Assembly (NCBI RefSeq): GCF_014651875.1
Contig: NZ_BMXS01000027.1
Location: 3,447 to 59,990 of the forward strand
Length of the DNA: 56,544 bases
Source: Litchfieldella qijiaojingensis
GTDB taxonomy: Bacteria; Pseudomonadota; Gammaproteobacteria; Pseudomonadales; Halomonadaceae
Reading direction: 5' to 3'
Both the position numbers and the translations under genes were made by a program. Below, in pieces: positions 18,360 through 25,308 of this stretch. Below the pieces are notes generated by a model. It was not told where the DNA came from and ran no database searches. It worked only from the letters and a program-made list of their open reading frames with translations. Numbering within the stretch: position 1 is the first letter of the stretch; each line of letters starts with the position of its first letter.

Positions 18360-19412
18360 TCACTCCATGAACAACCGACGATACGCCCTGCTCAGATTCG
18401 GCCATTCCCAGGCACTGGCATCGGGCGGTGCCGGGCGGGTATCGGGCCTCGTCAGCCAGCGTTCCAGGCGCGCTTCCAGGTTCTCTCGTGTTCCGTCATA
18501 GCGATACTCCGACGGGTAGAGTTCGGGAAAGCACAACCGGTCGGGTACCAATGGCACACAACCCCGCTGCACGGCTTCCATGATCGACAGCCCCTGGAAC
18601 TCGTGGAACGTGGTGGAAACCACGATATCGGCGCCCTCGAGTATCTCCCGATAGGTGGCTTCGGGCTGAGGCCCCCAGCACAGCAGGTGTCCATTCAGCC
18701 AGACGCGGGCTTCTTCGAAGATCTCGGGTTGCTGGCGGAAGCGCTGCCCCATCACCGCCACTTCGAAGTCGATGCCACGCGTCTTCAGTCCGTGCAAGGC
18801 CTGAAAGAAGTCCTCGGGGTTCTTGTCGTATTCCCAGCGGTGGTTCCAGACGATGCGTCGCCCGCACCGGGGTGGCAACTCGTCGGCCGCCGGGTCGATG
18901 GGCACCGGCAATACTTGGGCGTCGCGCGCCAGCCTCTCCAGCGTGGCCTCGATGCGCACCTTCTCCGGCATGCGCTTGAGAAAACGGCGAACGCCGTCGA
19001 GAAAACTGTCGCGGTTATAGGCGGTGTTGAATACCACCCTGTCCGCCGTCAAGGCCGAATAAAGATTGACCATCTGCGCCTCGACCGCGGATTTCCGTTC
19101 GACGGAAAGCGGGTAGGCGAATTGGTTTTCATGGAAGTAAATGATCTTGCGGGCACGCCCCAAGTGCGGATGGAGCCCTACCAACGTCGCCAGATCCACC
19201 ATCGAGGTGGCAAGAACCACATCGTAGTGCCGTTCCAGCACCTCGGATGCCTCGAGCATCCAGGTCAACGGGTTGCCGCGAATCCGCCAACTGAAATGGC
19301 GCGGCGGCAGCTCCAGGACCTGCCAGTCAATGGCGTCGACATGGCGACAGATCCCTTGTGCCCAATGCCGATGGCTGACAGCGGCATAGGCCGATAACAA
19401 CAAACCTTTCAT
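18360..19412 (-). CDS. DUF3524 glycosyltransferase, tRNA-queuosine alpha-mannosyltransferase-like
   Basis: A 350-residue cytosolic protein. The ATG at 19412 has AGGA five bases upstream; the 14-codon upstream extension was rejected. The N-terminal half has the signature of the DUF3524/GTDC1 family: LLLSAYAAVSHRHWAQG, LPPRHFSWRIRGN and YFHENQFAYPL (92-102). The C-terminal half is a GT4-like nucleotide-sugar domain with WNHRWEYDKNPEDFF and STTFHEFQGLSIMEA, the usual E-x7-E-type loop. Vertebrate GTDC1/QTMAN mannosylates queuosine in tRNA-Asp. Function in this bacterium is inferred from family membership only. The gene is convergent with the DUF218 gene. Its 5' leader can fold a hairpin (TGACTGGC at 19432-19439 with GCCAGTCA at 19459-19466). 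Confidence 0.82.
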   Translation of the reverse strand: MKGLLLSAYAAVSHRHWAQGICRHVDAIDWQVLELPPRHFSWRIRGNPLTWMLEASEVLERHYDVVLATSMVDLATLVGLHPHLGRARKIIYFHENQFAYPLSVERKSAVEAQMVNLYSALTADRVVFNTAYNRDSFLDGVRRFLKRMPEKVRIEATLERLARDAQVLPVPIDPAADELPPRCGRRIVWNHRWEYDKNPEDFFQALHGLKTRGIDFEVAVMGQRFRQQPEIFEEARVWLNGHLLCWGPQPEATYREILEGADIVVSTTFHEFQGLSIMEAVQRGCVPLVPDRLCFPELYPSEYRYDGTRENLEARLERWLTRPDTRPAPPDASAWEWPNLSRAYRRLFME

Positions 19413-19633
19413 TAGAATCCTATCTTCGGAGTGACTGGCTTTGTGCGACCCCATCCCTGCCAGTCATTTTCTCAGCTGACGGACGCCATGCAATCCACAT
19501 CACCAGCTTCATGGTGGGCAGTGGATATTTTCCGTCCCACGCACATCAAAAGTCGAGAGATACGAGTCACCAGGCGGCGCGGATATGCTGCCAACCGGCT
19601 ATCCTTTTCATGACATCGTACAGTCGAGGCCAT

Positions 19634-19903
19634 ATGCAAGGGTTCTGGTTACCGCTGGGCATGGCCGCCATCTTCGGCGCCTTTACCGGCTTGTTGTTCC
19701 GTTTGAGTGACAAGCCGGGGCACGAGCGTCCTTTCATGTTCCCGTTGCTGGGTGTGGTGGCCGGTATCATGGCGTTCTTCATCCATCAGGCATTGACATG
19801 GATCGCCAATGCGCCGAACTGGCTGCTGCCGGCACTGGTCGTGCTTCTGATCTGGCTGTGGCTGGGCCGCTCCAACCTCAGGTTTCGCCGCAGCAAGGAG
19901 TGA
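19634..19903 (+). CDS. Small three-helix membrane protein
   Basis: An 89-residue protein from the ATG at 19634, with GAGG four bases upstream. It is almost entirely hydrophobic: helices at about 5-22, 35-52 and 58-77, ending in a basic tail RSNLRFRRSKE, which by the positive-inside rule would lie in the cytoplasm. The longer in-frame reading upstream (to 19511) is not hydrophobic and was rejected. No family is recognised. It stands alone between the divergent glycosyltransferase and a convergent sulfur operon. Confidence 0.6.
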   Translation: MQGFWLPLGMAAIFGAFTGLLFRLSDKPGHERPFMFPLLGVVAGIMAFFIHQALTWIANAPNWLLPALVVLLIWLWLGRSNLRFRRSKE

Positions 19904-19937
19904 AGAGCGGGTCACCCGTGTCCCGGCTAGAGACACG

Positions 19938-19962
19938 AACGCCGCGAGATTTTCGCGGCGTT
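19938..19962. terminator. Hairpin between convergent genes, candidate bidirectional terminator
   Basis: A perfect 10-bp stem, AACGCCGCGA (19938-19947) with TCGCGGCGTT (19953-19962), and a 5-base loop. It lies between the ends of two convergent transcription units. No T run follows, so it may act as an mRNA-end stabiliser. Confidence 0.5.
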
Positions 19963-19983
19963 AGGGGTGGGGGCGCTCGTCGA

Positions 19984-20178
19984 TCAGTCGCGAGAGGAAG
20001 GACAAGGCGCGCCACAGGGCGCACAAGCGGCGCCGTCTCGCTGCATCAGCGTGGTTTCGACATTGCCCTGCCCCATGTTGAAAGCGAACGTCGGGCTGTG
20101 CAGGTGATCGGCAAGAATCAGTGCCAGGATCGCCAGCATCACGAGAATGACGCTGCTGCGTTTGTAGGCGGCCTGCAT
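19984..20178 (-). CDS. Tiny membrane protein with cysteine-rich tail, sulfur operon
   Basis: A 64-residue protein from the ATG at 20178, with a strong GGAGGAAACGC ribosome site. The N-terminus (MQAAYKRSSVIL) is basic, and one hydrophobic helix (about 8-26) follows. The remaining ~37 residues include GQGNVETTLMQRDG and end CAPCGAPCPSSRD. The positive charges before the helix predict that the Cys tail faces the periplasm. The gene starts 13 bases after the YeeE/YedE-family stop codon, so it is almost certainly in the same operon. No family is recognised. A role in handling a sulfur species through the CxxC(x3)C motif is speculation. Confidence 0.65.
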   Translation of the reverse strand: MQAAYKRSSVILVMLAILALILADHLHSPTFAFNMGQGNVETTLMQRDGAACAPCGAPCPSSRD

Positions 20179-20191
20179 GCGTTTCCTCCGC

Positions 20192-21400
20192 TCAATTGGG
20201 TAATCGGAACCACGGACGCAACCACACACCAAGCAACGAGCCTACGAAGGCCGCGGCGAACCAGATCCAGCCATGCAGACTGGCCGAGGCGATGCCCGAG
20301 AACAATGCGCCGATATTGCAACCGAATGCCAGCCGCGCGCCGTAACCGAGCAGCAGACCACCGATCACCGCCGCCAGCAACTGGCGCCCTTCGGGGCGCT
20401 TGCGGCTCGCTTCGTTGAAGCGATTGGCCAGGCCAGCGGCAAGCATGGCTCCCAGCAGCAAGCCGAAGTTCATCACCGAGGTGACGTTGACCAGCACCGA
20501 ATCGGCCAGCGCCATGGCCGGGTAGTCCCAGGTCCAGAACTCGAACTGGCTCATGTCGACGCCCACCGCCTGCAGCGCCTTGGCACCCCATAGTGCGAAG
20601 GCGAAAGTGATGCCCCACGTAGTCCCACCGATCACCAGGGTCAGGACACTGCCCACCGCCAACGCCACGATGGCCCAGGTGAACGGCCAGCGACCAGTCA
20701 ACAAGGTACGCAGGATGCCCTTGTCGCCATTGCGTATCTTCCATTCGTCGCGCTCGACCTGGCCGTGTGCCTTGCGCTCGACACGATCGATCCACAAGGC
20801 GATGACACCCAGCGCGGCGAATTGCAGCAGGATGGCCCCGGGGACGCCGAAACCCTCGATCAGGCTGACGGGGTCGACCCCGGGCCGATCCAGCCACCAT
20901 GGCAGATGCAGCGTACCGATCACGCTACCGACGATGAAGAAGATCAACGTGACCACCATACGCAGGTTGCCCGCCCCCACGGTGAACAATGTGCCGGACC
21001 CGCACCCACCACCGAGCTGCATACCGACCCCGAACAGGAAGGCACCGACCACCAGTGACGTTCCGACTGGGGCCACCGCACCGATCAGGCCCTCCTGACC
21101 ACTGCCCAGGATCGGCACGATCAGCAGCGAGGTCAGGGCGAACAGCAACAACTGGGCACGCATGGCCGCGCCGCGTTTCTTGGTCACCAGATTACGCCAA
21201 CCGGCTGTGAAGCCGAAGGCGCCATGGTAGAGCGCCCCCCCCAGCAGGGTCCCGACGCCGAAAAGCGCCAGCAGGAAGGGGGCAGTCTCCAGCCAGATCA
21301 AGGCACCGAGTATCGCCAACCCTGCCAGTGCGACACCGACCACAAAGCGGTCGATGCCCCAGGCACGTTCAGGTGCCTGCAGCGTACTTGCTTGGCTCAT
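20192..21400 (-). CDS. YeeE/YedE family (TsuA-like) sulfur-compound transporter
   Basis: A 402-residue polytopic membrane protein with the family hallmarks GMQLGGGCGSGTLFTVGAGN in the first half and FGCNIGALFSGIASAS in the second. The paired Gly-Cys motifs belong to the conserved cysteines that relay thiosulfate in the structurally studied TsuA. The two halves look like an internal duplication, as in the family. It lies between a periplasmic sulfurtransferase (upstream) and a tiny Cys-tailed protein (downstream), which supports uptake of thiosulfate or a related sulfur compound. YedE has also been linked to selenium metabolism, so the substrate remains open. Confidence 0.9.
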   Translation of the reverse strand: MSQASTLQAPERAWGIDRFVVGVALAGLAILGALIWLETAPFLLALFGVGTLLGGALYHGAFGFTAGWRNLVTKKRGAAMRAQLLLFALTSLLIVPILGSGQEGLIGAVAPVGTSLVVGAFLFGVGMQLGGGCGSGTLFTVGAGNLRMVVTLIFFIVGSVIGTLHLPWWLDRPGVDPVSLIEGFGVPGAILLQFAALGVIALWIDRVERKAHGQVERDEWKIRNGDKGILRTLLTGRWPFTWAIVALAVGSVLTLVIGGTTWGITFAFALWGAKALQAVGVDMSQFEFWTWDYPAMALADSVLVNVTSVMNFGLLLGAMLAAGLANRFNEASRKRPEGRQLLAAVIGGLLLGYGARLAFGCNIGALFSGIASASLHGWIWFAAAFVGSLLGVWLRPWFRLPN

Positions 21401-21437
21401 GCTGTTTTCCCATTAGTCATCACTATGGAAGGTGCAC

Positions 21438-21472
21438 CGCCCCTGCCACTCACGCAAGTGGAGGCAGGGGCG
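21438..21472. promoter_or_regulatory. Intercistronic hairpin between sulfurtransferase and transporter genes
   Basis: CGCCCCTGCC (21438-21447) pairs perfectly with GGCAGGGGCG (21463-21472), with further pairing possible inside the loop. It lies in the 90-base gap between two genes of the minus-strand sulfur operon and has no T run after it. It is more likely an mRNA processing or stabilising element, or a leaky attenuator, than a full terminator. Confidence 0.5.
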
Positions 21473-21490
21473 AACGATGCTAGTGCGATA

Positions 21491-22447
21491 TTAATTGAAG
21501 AAGTCCAGCAGGCGACCCAGCCCACGCTTGACCGTCTCGACCGGACGGCTGTCACTGATGGTCCACTCGGCCATGGAGCCATCGTATAGGGTCACATTGT
21601 CGAAACCGGCGATTTCGCTGAGCACGAACCAGTCGGTCGCCGCCCAATGCGCGGTGTTGCAGAACGATACGGTACGGGCACTGGGGTCCAGTTCGGCTTC
21701 GTTGATGCGCGACTGCAAGCCTTCGCTATCCAGATAGAAGGCATTGTTGCGATCCTGCAGCAACGTATGGTGCGGCAGGTTGATCGATCCAGGAATGGTC
21801 CCGGCCACTCGCACGACCGGTGACTTGGTGTCGCCGCGGAAGTAGTCCACGGGACGGGCATCCACCAGTTGGGCCTGGGACTCGCGAGCCGCTTCGACCT
21901 CGTCGGTGGTGGCGATCAGCTCCTCGCGCAGGCTGGCCTCGAAATCGACCGCATCGCGGGGCGCCGGTGTCCCGCTGGCAACCTCGTAGCCCTGCTGCTG
22001 CCAACCGGCGAAGCCGCCATTGAGGATCGCCACTTGGTCATGGCCGAGCACCTTGAAAGTCCAGTAGACCCGGGCGGCACTACCGAAGTCGGTGGGGCCG
22101 GTGCCGGCGGGCACGATCACCACCGTATCGTCGTTGCCGATCCCCAGCCCACCGATCAGTTGCTCGAGATCTTCCACCGGCGGCAGCAAGCCGACCACGT
22201 CGTCGCGGGTTTCGCGCCAGCCATCGTCTGTGTAGCTGCTGTAGATACTACCCGGGATACGGGCCTGCTCGAAGCTGTCGCGATCGCCACCGTCATCGAT
22301 GCCCGAGCGCACATCGAGTACCACCAGGTCGTCGTCACCCAGATGGTCGTTCAGCCACTTGGCCTCGACCAGCGGCGTCGGGTCGGCGGCAACGGCGCGC
22401 GAGGCCAATGCCAATAGCCCCACTGTCATGATCAGTGCCTTGAACAT
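21491..22447 (-). CDS. Exported two-domain rhodanese-type sulfurtransferase
   Basis: A 318-residue protein. A hydrophobic signal peptide (about 1-21, ending AVAAD) is followed by two rhodanese modules. The N-terminal one is inactive (LVVLDVRSG, no catalytic Cys). The C-terminal one carries the active-site loop CNTAHWA at Cys263 after QLVDARP. Such tandem enzymes move sulfane sulfur from thiosulfate or 3-mercaptopyruvate to an acceptor. AGAGGT lies before the ATG. As first gene of an operon with a YeeE/YedE-type transporter, it probably processes the sulfur compound in the periplasm before or during uptake. Confidence 0.88.
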   Translation of the reverse strand: MFKALIMTVGLLALASRAVAADPTPLVEAKWLNDHLGDDDLVVLDVRSGIDDGGDRDSFEQARIPGSIYSSYTDDGWRETRDDVVGLLPPVEDLEQLIGGLGIGNDDTVVIVPAGTGPTDFGSAARVYWTFKVLGHDQVAILNGGFAGWQQQGYEVASGTPAPRDAVDFEASLREELIATTDEVEAARESQAQLVDARPVDYFRGDTKSPVVRVAGTIPGSINLPHHTLLQDRNNAFYLDSEGLQSRINEAELDPSARTVSFCNTAHWAATDWFVLSEIAGFDNVTLYDGSMAEWTISDSRPVETVKRGLGRLLDFFN

Positions 22448-22520
22448 AATCTTGACCTCTTTACTCGGGTATTTGAGGCAGTATTATGCGGTCCAGTGTG
22501 GCGACTTCAATATATTCGCG

Positions 22521-22548
22521 AAGAATCAATATGAAATAGCATATTCTT
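22521..22548. promoter_or_regulatory. AT-rich imperfect inverted repeat upstream of the sulfur operon
   Basis: AAGAAT (22521-22526) and ATTCTT (22543-22548) form an inverted repeat enclosing AATAT...ATATT (22528-22532 and 22541-22545). It lies ~75-100 bases before the sulfurtransferase start, in an unusually AT-rich segment (about 22500-22560) of the divergent intergenic region. A repressor site is possible; no regulator gene adjoins it. Confidence 0.25.
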
Positions 22549-22666
22549 TTGTGAAATAAGTGGCTGCTACGGCAAGTGCTTCTTCCCCCTCTTCTGCCAA
22601 GGTCGTCTTTTCCCCTCTCGACCGACACCGCTAGACTTCCAGTTAACAAAGATAAAGGAGACGCGG

Positions 22667-23038
22667 ATGGCCAGGGTACTGGTGGTGGACGACGAACCCA
22701 ACATCGTCCTGTCTCTGGAGTTCCTGATGCAGCAGGCGGGCTTCGAGGTAGTGACCGCCGAAGACGGCGAGCAGGCGTTAGCGCGCGTCGCCGAACAAGC
22801 GCCCGACCTGGTGCTGCTGGATATCAGCCTGCCCGACATCAGCGGTTTCGATGTCCTCGAGCAGTTGCGCGCCGACCCGGCCAGGGCGCGGTTGCCAATC
22901 ATCATGCTGACCGCCCATGGTCGCGAGGTGGAGCGCGAGAAAGGCATGGCCTTGGGTGCCGACGACTATGTCACCAAGCCATTTTCCACCCAGGCACTAG
23001 TCGACAAGGTCCGGACACTGCTGGACGAGGCGAGCTAG
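22667..23038 (+). CDS. Stand-alone response regulator receiver (CheY-like)
   Basis: A 123-residue receiver domain with no output domain. The acidic pocket (VVDDEP), phosphorylation site (LVLLDISLPDISG), switch Thr (IMLTAHG) and Lys (YVTKPF) are all present. AAGGAG precedes the ATG. The next gene begins immediately after its stop codon, followed by two more genes overlapping by ATGA. The receiver is therefore made together with a membrane-anchored exonuclease and an SSS-type histidine kinase, and the kinase is its likely phosphodonor. Whether it passes signal on, or serves as a phosphate sink, cannot be told. Confidence 0.93.
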   Translation: MARVLVVDDEPNIVLSLEFLMQQAGFEVVTAEDGEQALARVAEQAPDLVLLDISLPDISGFDVLEQLRADPARARLPIIMLTAHGREVEREKGMALGADDYVTKPFSTQALVDKVRTLLDEAS

Positions 23039-25102
23039 ATGGCACGCGGTGCCTTACCCAAGCGACAACGTCTGATCGGGCTGTGGCTTGCGATCGGCGG
23101 TGTCACCTTCTTCGGTGGTGCCTTGTTGGCATTGTGGCTGGAAGCCGAACTGTCACCCAGCGGCGCCGCGCGGCTCGCCATTTGGCTTGCCTGCCTGTCC
23201 GCCAGCGTGCTGACCTTCGGGCTTGGTGCCGTGCTCGCCCGGCGCCTGTTCGCCCCCTTGCGCCACCTGCATGTACTGCTTGCCCGCCTCGCCGGCAGCC
23301 CCGATGCCCGCGCCGACTATCCCCCGGAAGGTTGGCTGCGTGACCTAGGCCCGGATCTCGACCGCATTCGTGACGGCTGGCGCGCCGATCGCGAGCGACT
23401 CGCCACCGCGCATACCGAAGGAGCGCGCAGTGCTGCGCGTATTCGCCAGGAACTGGAAGCCCTGCTGCAGGTCCTCGATACCCCCTTGTTGCTATGCGAC
23501 CATCACCATCGGCTGATGCTATTCAACCATGCCGCTGAGACGCTGTTCGAGGGACACCCGGGTTTGGGGCTGGGCAAACGCCTGGAAGCCCTGCTGAGCG
23601 CCAGCAGCCTGAGGGAGGCCTTGCGGCGCGTTCCGAACGACGGCTCGCCCCGCGAACTGCTATTGCCCTACGACGATCGCTGGCTGCATTGTGTACTGCG
23701 CCGCGTACCGCGCAGCCATGGCGAAACCCTGCTGACCTTGACCGACGCCACCGCAGCCTGGACCAGTGAGATGGGCGCCCGTGCCAACCTCGTCGACGTG
23801 CTGCCCAGCCTGCGTCGCCATGGCGCGAGTTTGACCAGCGCCGCCGAGGCCTTGAGCAGCATCAGCGATACGACCCCGGATCACGACGCCCTGCGCGAGC
23901 GGCTCGAGGCCGTGATCGCCGAGGAAAGTCAGGCCATGGGCGATGGCATCACCCAACTGGGCAACCTGCTCGATGACATGCAGCGCCAGGGCGAGCGGTT
24001 GGTACCAATGTGGTCCAACGACCTCTTCCAGGCCCTCAACGAGCGCCTGGCCTCGGTCTCCCTACACTTGGTGCCCATCGGCATGCCGGCCTGGCTGAAG
24101 GGAGATGCTCCGGCCCTGCTGACCATGCTGGAGACCCTGGTCGAGCGCCTGGCCGAGCATAGCGGCACACAGTGCTTCGAGGGCGAAATCCTGCTCGGCA
24201 ACAAACGCGTCTATCTCGATCTGATCTGGCCCGGAACACCGCTGCGACAACACCAGTTGGCCCAGTGGTGCGAGCAGCGCTTGGAAGCCTTGCCGTTATC
24301 GCCCTGCGTCGGCGACTTGCTGCGCCAGCACGCCAGCGATGTCTGGAGCCTGGCCGATGCCGATGGCCACCACGCTCGACTGCGCTTGCCGCTACCGGCG
24401 GAAGAGCGCGTCGGAGCGCCACCGTCGCGTCCAGCACCACGCCCGGAGTTCCACGATTTCGGCATCGCCGACCTGCCGCCACCGGATGCCGAGTTGGCCG
24501 CTTGCCCGTTACGTCAGCTCGAAGTCGTCGTCTTCGATACTGAAACCACCGGCCTCGAACTGCGCCGTGGCGACAGCGTGATCAGCATCGGTGCCTGCCG
24601 TATCGTCAATGCGCGGCTGCTGGCTGACGATACCTTCGACCAGCGGATCGACCCGGGACGTCCCATCCCTCCCGCCAGCACCGCCATCCACGGCCTGACC
24701 GACAATGACGTGGCCGGCGCACCGCCGTTGCCGGTGGTGCTGCCACGCTTTCGCGACTATATCGGCGAGGCGGTGCTGCTGGCCCACAATGCCGCCTTCG
24801 ACCTTCTGGCCCTGCAACCGCCGGGCGCCGGCATCGAGTTCCGAATGCCAGTGCTCGACACCCTGCTGATTTCGCGAGCCCTGGACGAAGGCCTCGACGG
24901 CCACAACCTCGACACGCTGGCCGACCGTTATGACCTGACCATCCCCGACGGCGCCCGGCATACCGCGCTGGGCGATGCGCGGCTCACCGCCGAGCTGTGG
25001 CTGACCCTGTTGCCGCGCCTGGAGGCGCGTGGCATCACGACCCTGGAAGAACTCCTCACGCTGCAGGCCGGCGCCTTCGACTGGGAGGATGCCAGCGCAT
25101 GA
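23039..25102 (+). CDS. Membrane-anchored PAS-like sensor fused to DEDDh 3'-5' exonuclease (DnaQ/PolC type)
   Basis: A 687-residue protein whose ATG directly abuts the previous stop codon. Two N-terminal transmembrane helices (about 12-33 and 43-68) lead to a HAMP-like linker and a PAS-like region (LLQVLDTPLLLCDHHHRLMLFNHAAETLF). A helical part and a C-terminal exonuclease (about 495-670) follow. The exonuclease motifs are FDTETTGLE, LLAHNAAFDLLAL and RHTALGDARLTAELW, giving the four acidic residues plus His needed for two-metal nuclease chemistry. The unusual feature is the coupling of a signal-transduction membrane module to a nuclease. Related fusions sit beside CrbS/ActP-type genes in other gammaproteobacteria, but their function is unknown to me. 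Confidence 0.87.
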   Translation: MARGALPKRQRLIGLWLAIGGVTFFGGALLALWLEAELSPSGAARLAIWLACLSASVLTFGLGAVLARRLFAPLRHLHVLLARLAGSPDARADYPPEGWLRDLGPDLDRIRDGWRADRERLATAHTEGARSAARIRQELEALLQVLDTPLLLCDHHHRLMLFNHAAETLFEGHPGLGLGKRLEALLSASSLREALRRVPNDGSPRELLLPYDDRWLHCVLRRVPRSHGETLLTLTDATAAWTSEMGARANLVDVLPSLRRHGASLTSAAEALSSISDTTPDHDALRERLEAVIAEESQAMGDGITQLGNLLDDMQRQGERLVPMWSNDLFQALNERLASVSLHLVPIGMPAWLKGDAPALLTMLETLVERLAEHSGTQCFEGEILLGNKRVYLDLIWPGTPLRQHQLAQWCEQRLEALPLSPCVGDLLRQHASDVWSLADADGHHARLRLPLPAEERVGAPPSRPAPRPEFHDFGIADLPPPDAELAACPLRQLEVVVFDTETTGLELRRGDSVISIGACRIVNARLLADDTFDQRIDPGRPIPPASTAIHGLTDNDVAGAPPLPVVLPRFRDYIGEAVLLAHNAAFDLLALQPPGAGIEFRMPVLDTLLISRALDEGLDGHNLDTLADRYDLTIPDGARHTALGDARLTAELWLTLLPRLEARGITTLEELLTLQAGAFDWEDASA

Positions 25103-25308
25103 AGACACCCCGCCTTGGCGAGCGCCTGGTCGCCTTGATCGTGCTAGCAGTCCTGCTGTTCTCGCCACCGCTGATCCTGCCGTTCGACCGTGCAACGAAC
25201 GGTGGCCTGTCGTGGCTGCCGCTCTACCTGTTCCTCGCCTGGGGGGTGGTGATCGCGTTGGCCGCCTGGCTGATGGAACACCGACATGACGACCAGGGGG
25301 GAGCATGA
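25099..25308 (+). CDS. Small two-helix membrane protein of the SSS-kinase operon
   Basis: A 69-residue protein starting at an ATGA overlap with the exonuclease stop and ending in a second ATGA overlap with the kinase start. Two hydrophobic helices (about 9-27 and 39-58) are separated by LPFDRATNGGLSW, and the tail is hydrophilic (MEHRHDDQGGA). Size, topology and position resemble the small partner proteins encoded directly before SSS-family permeases (DUF4212 or DUF485 types), but I cannot confirm the family. It may stabilise the transporter-like sensor domain of the kinase. Confidence 0.75.
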   Translation: MKTPRLGERLVALIVLAVLLFSPPLILPFDRATNGGLSWLPLYLFLAWGVVIALAAWLMEHRHDDQGGA

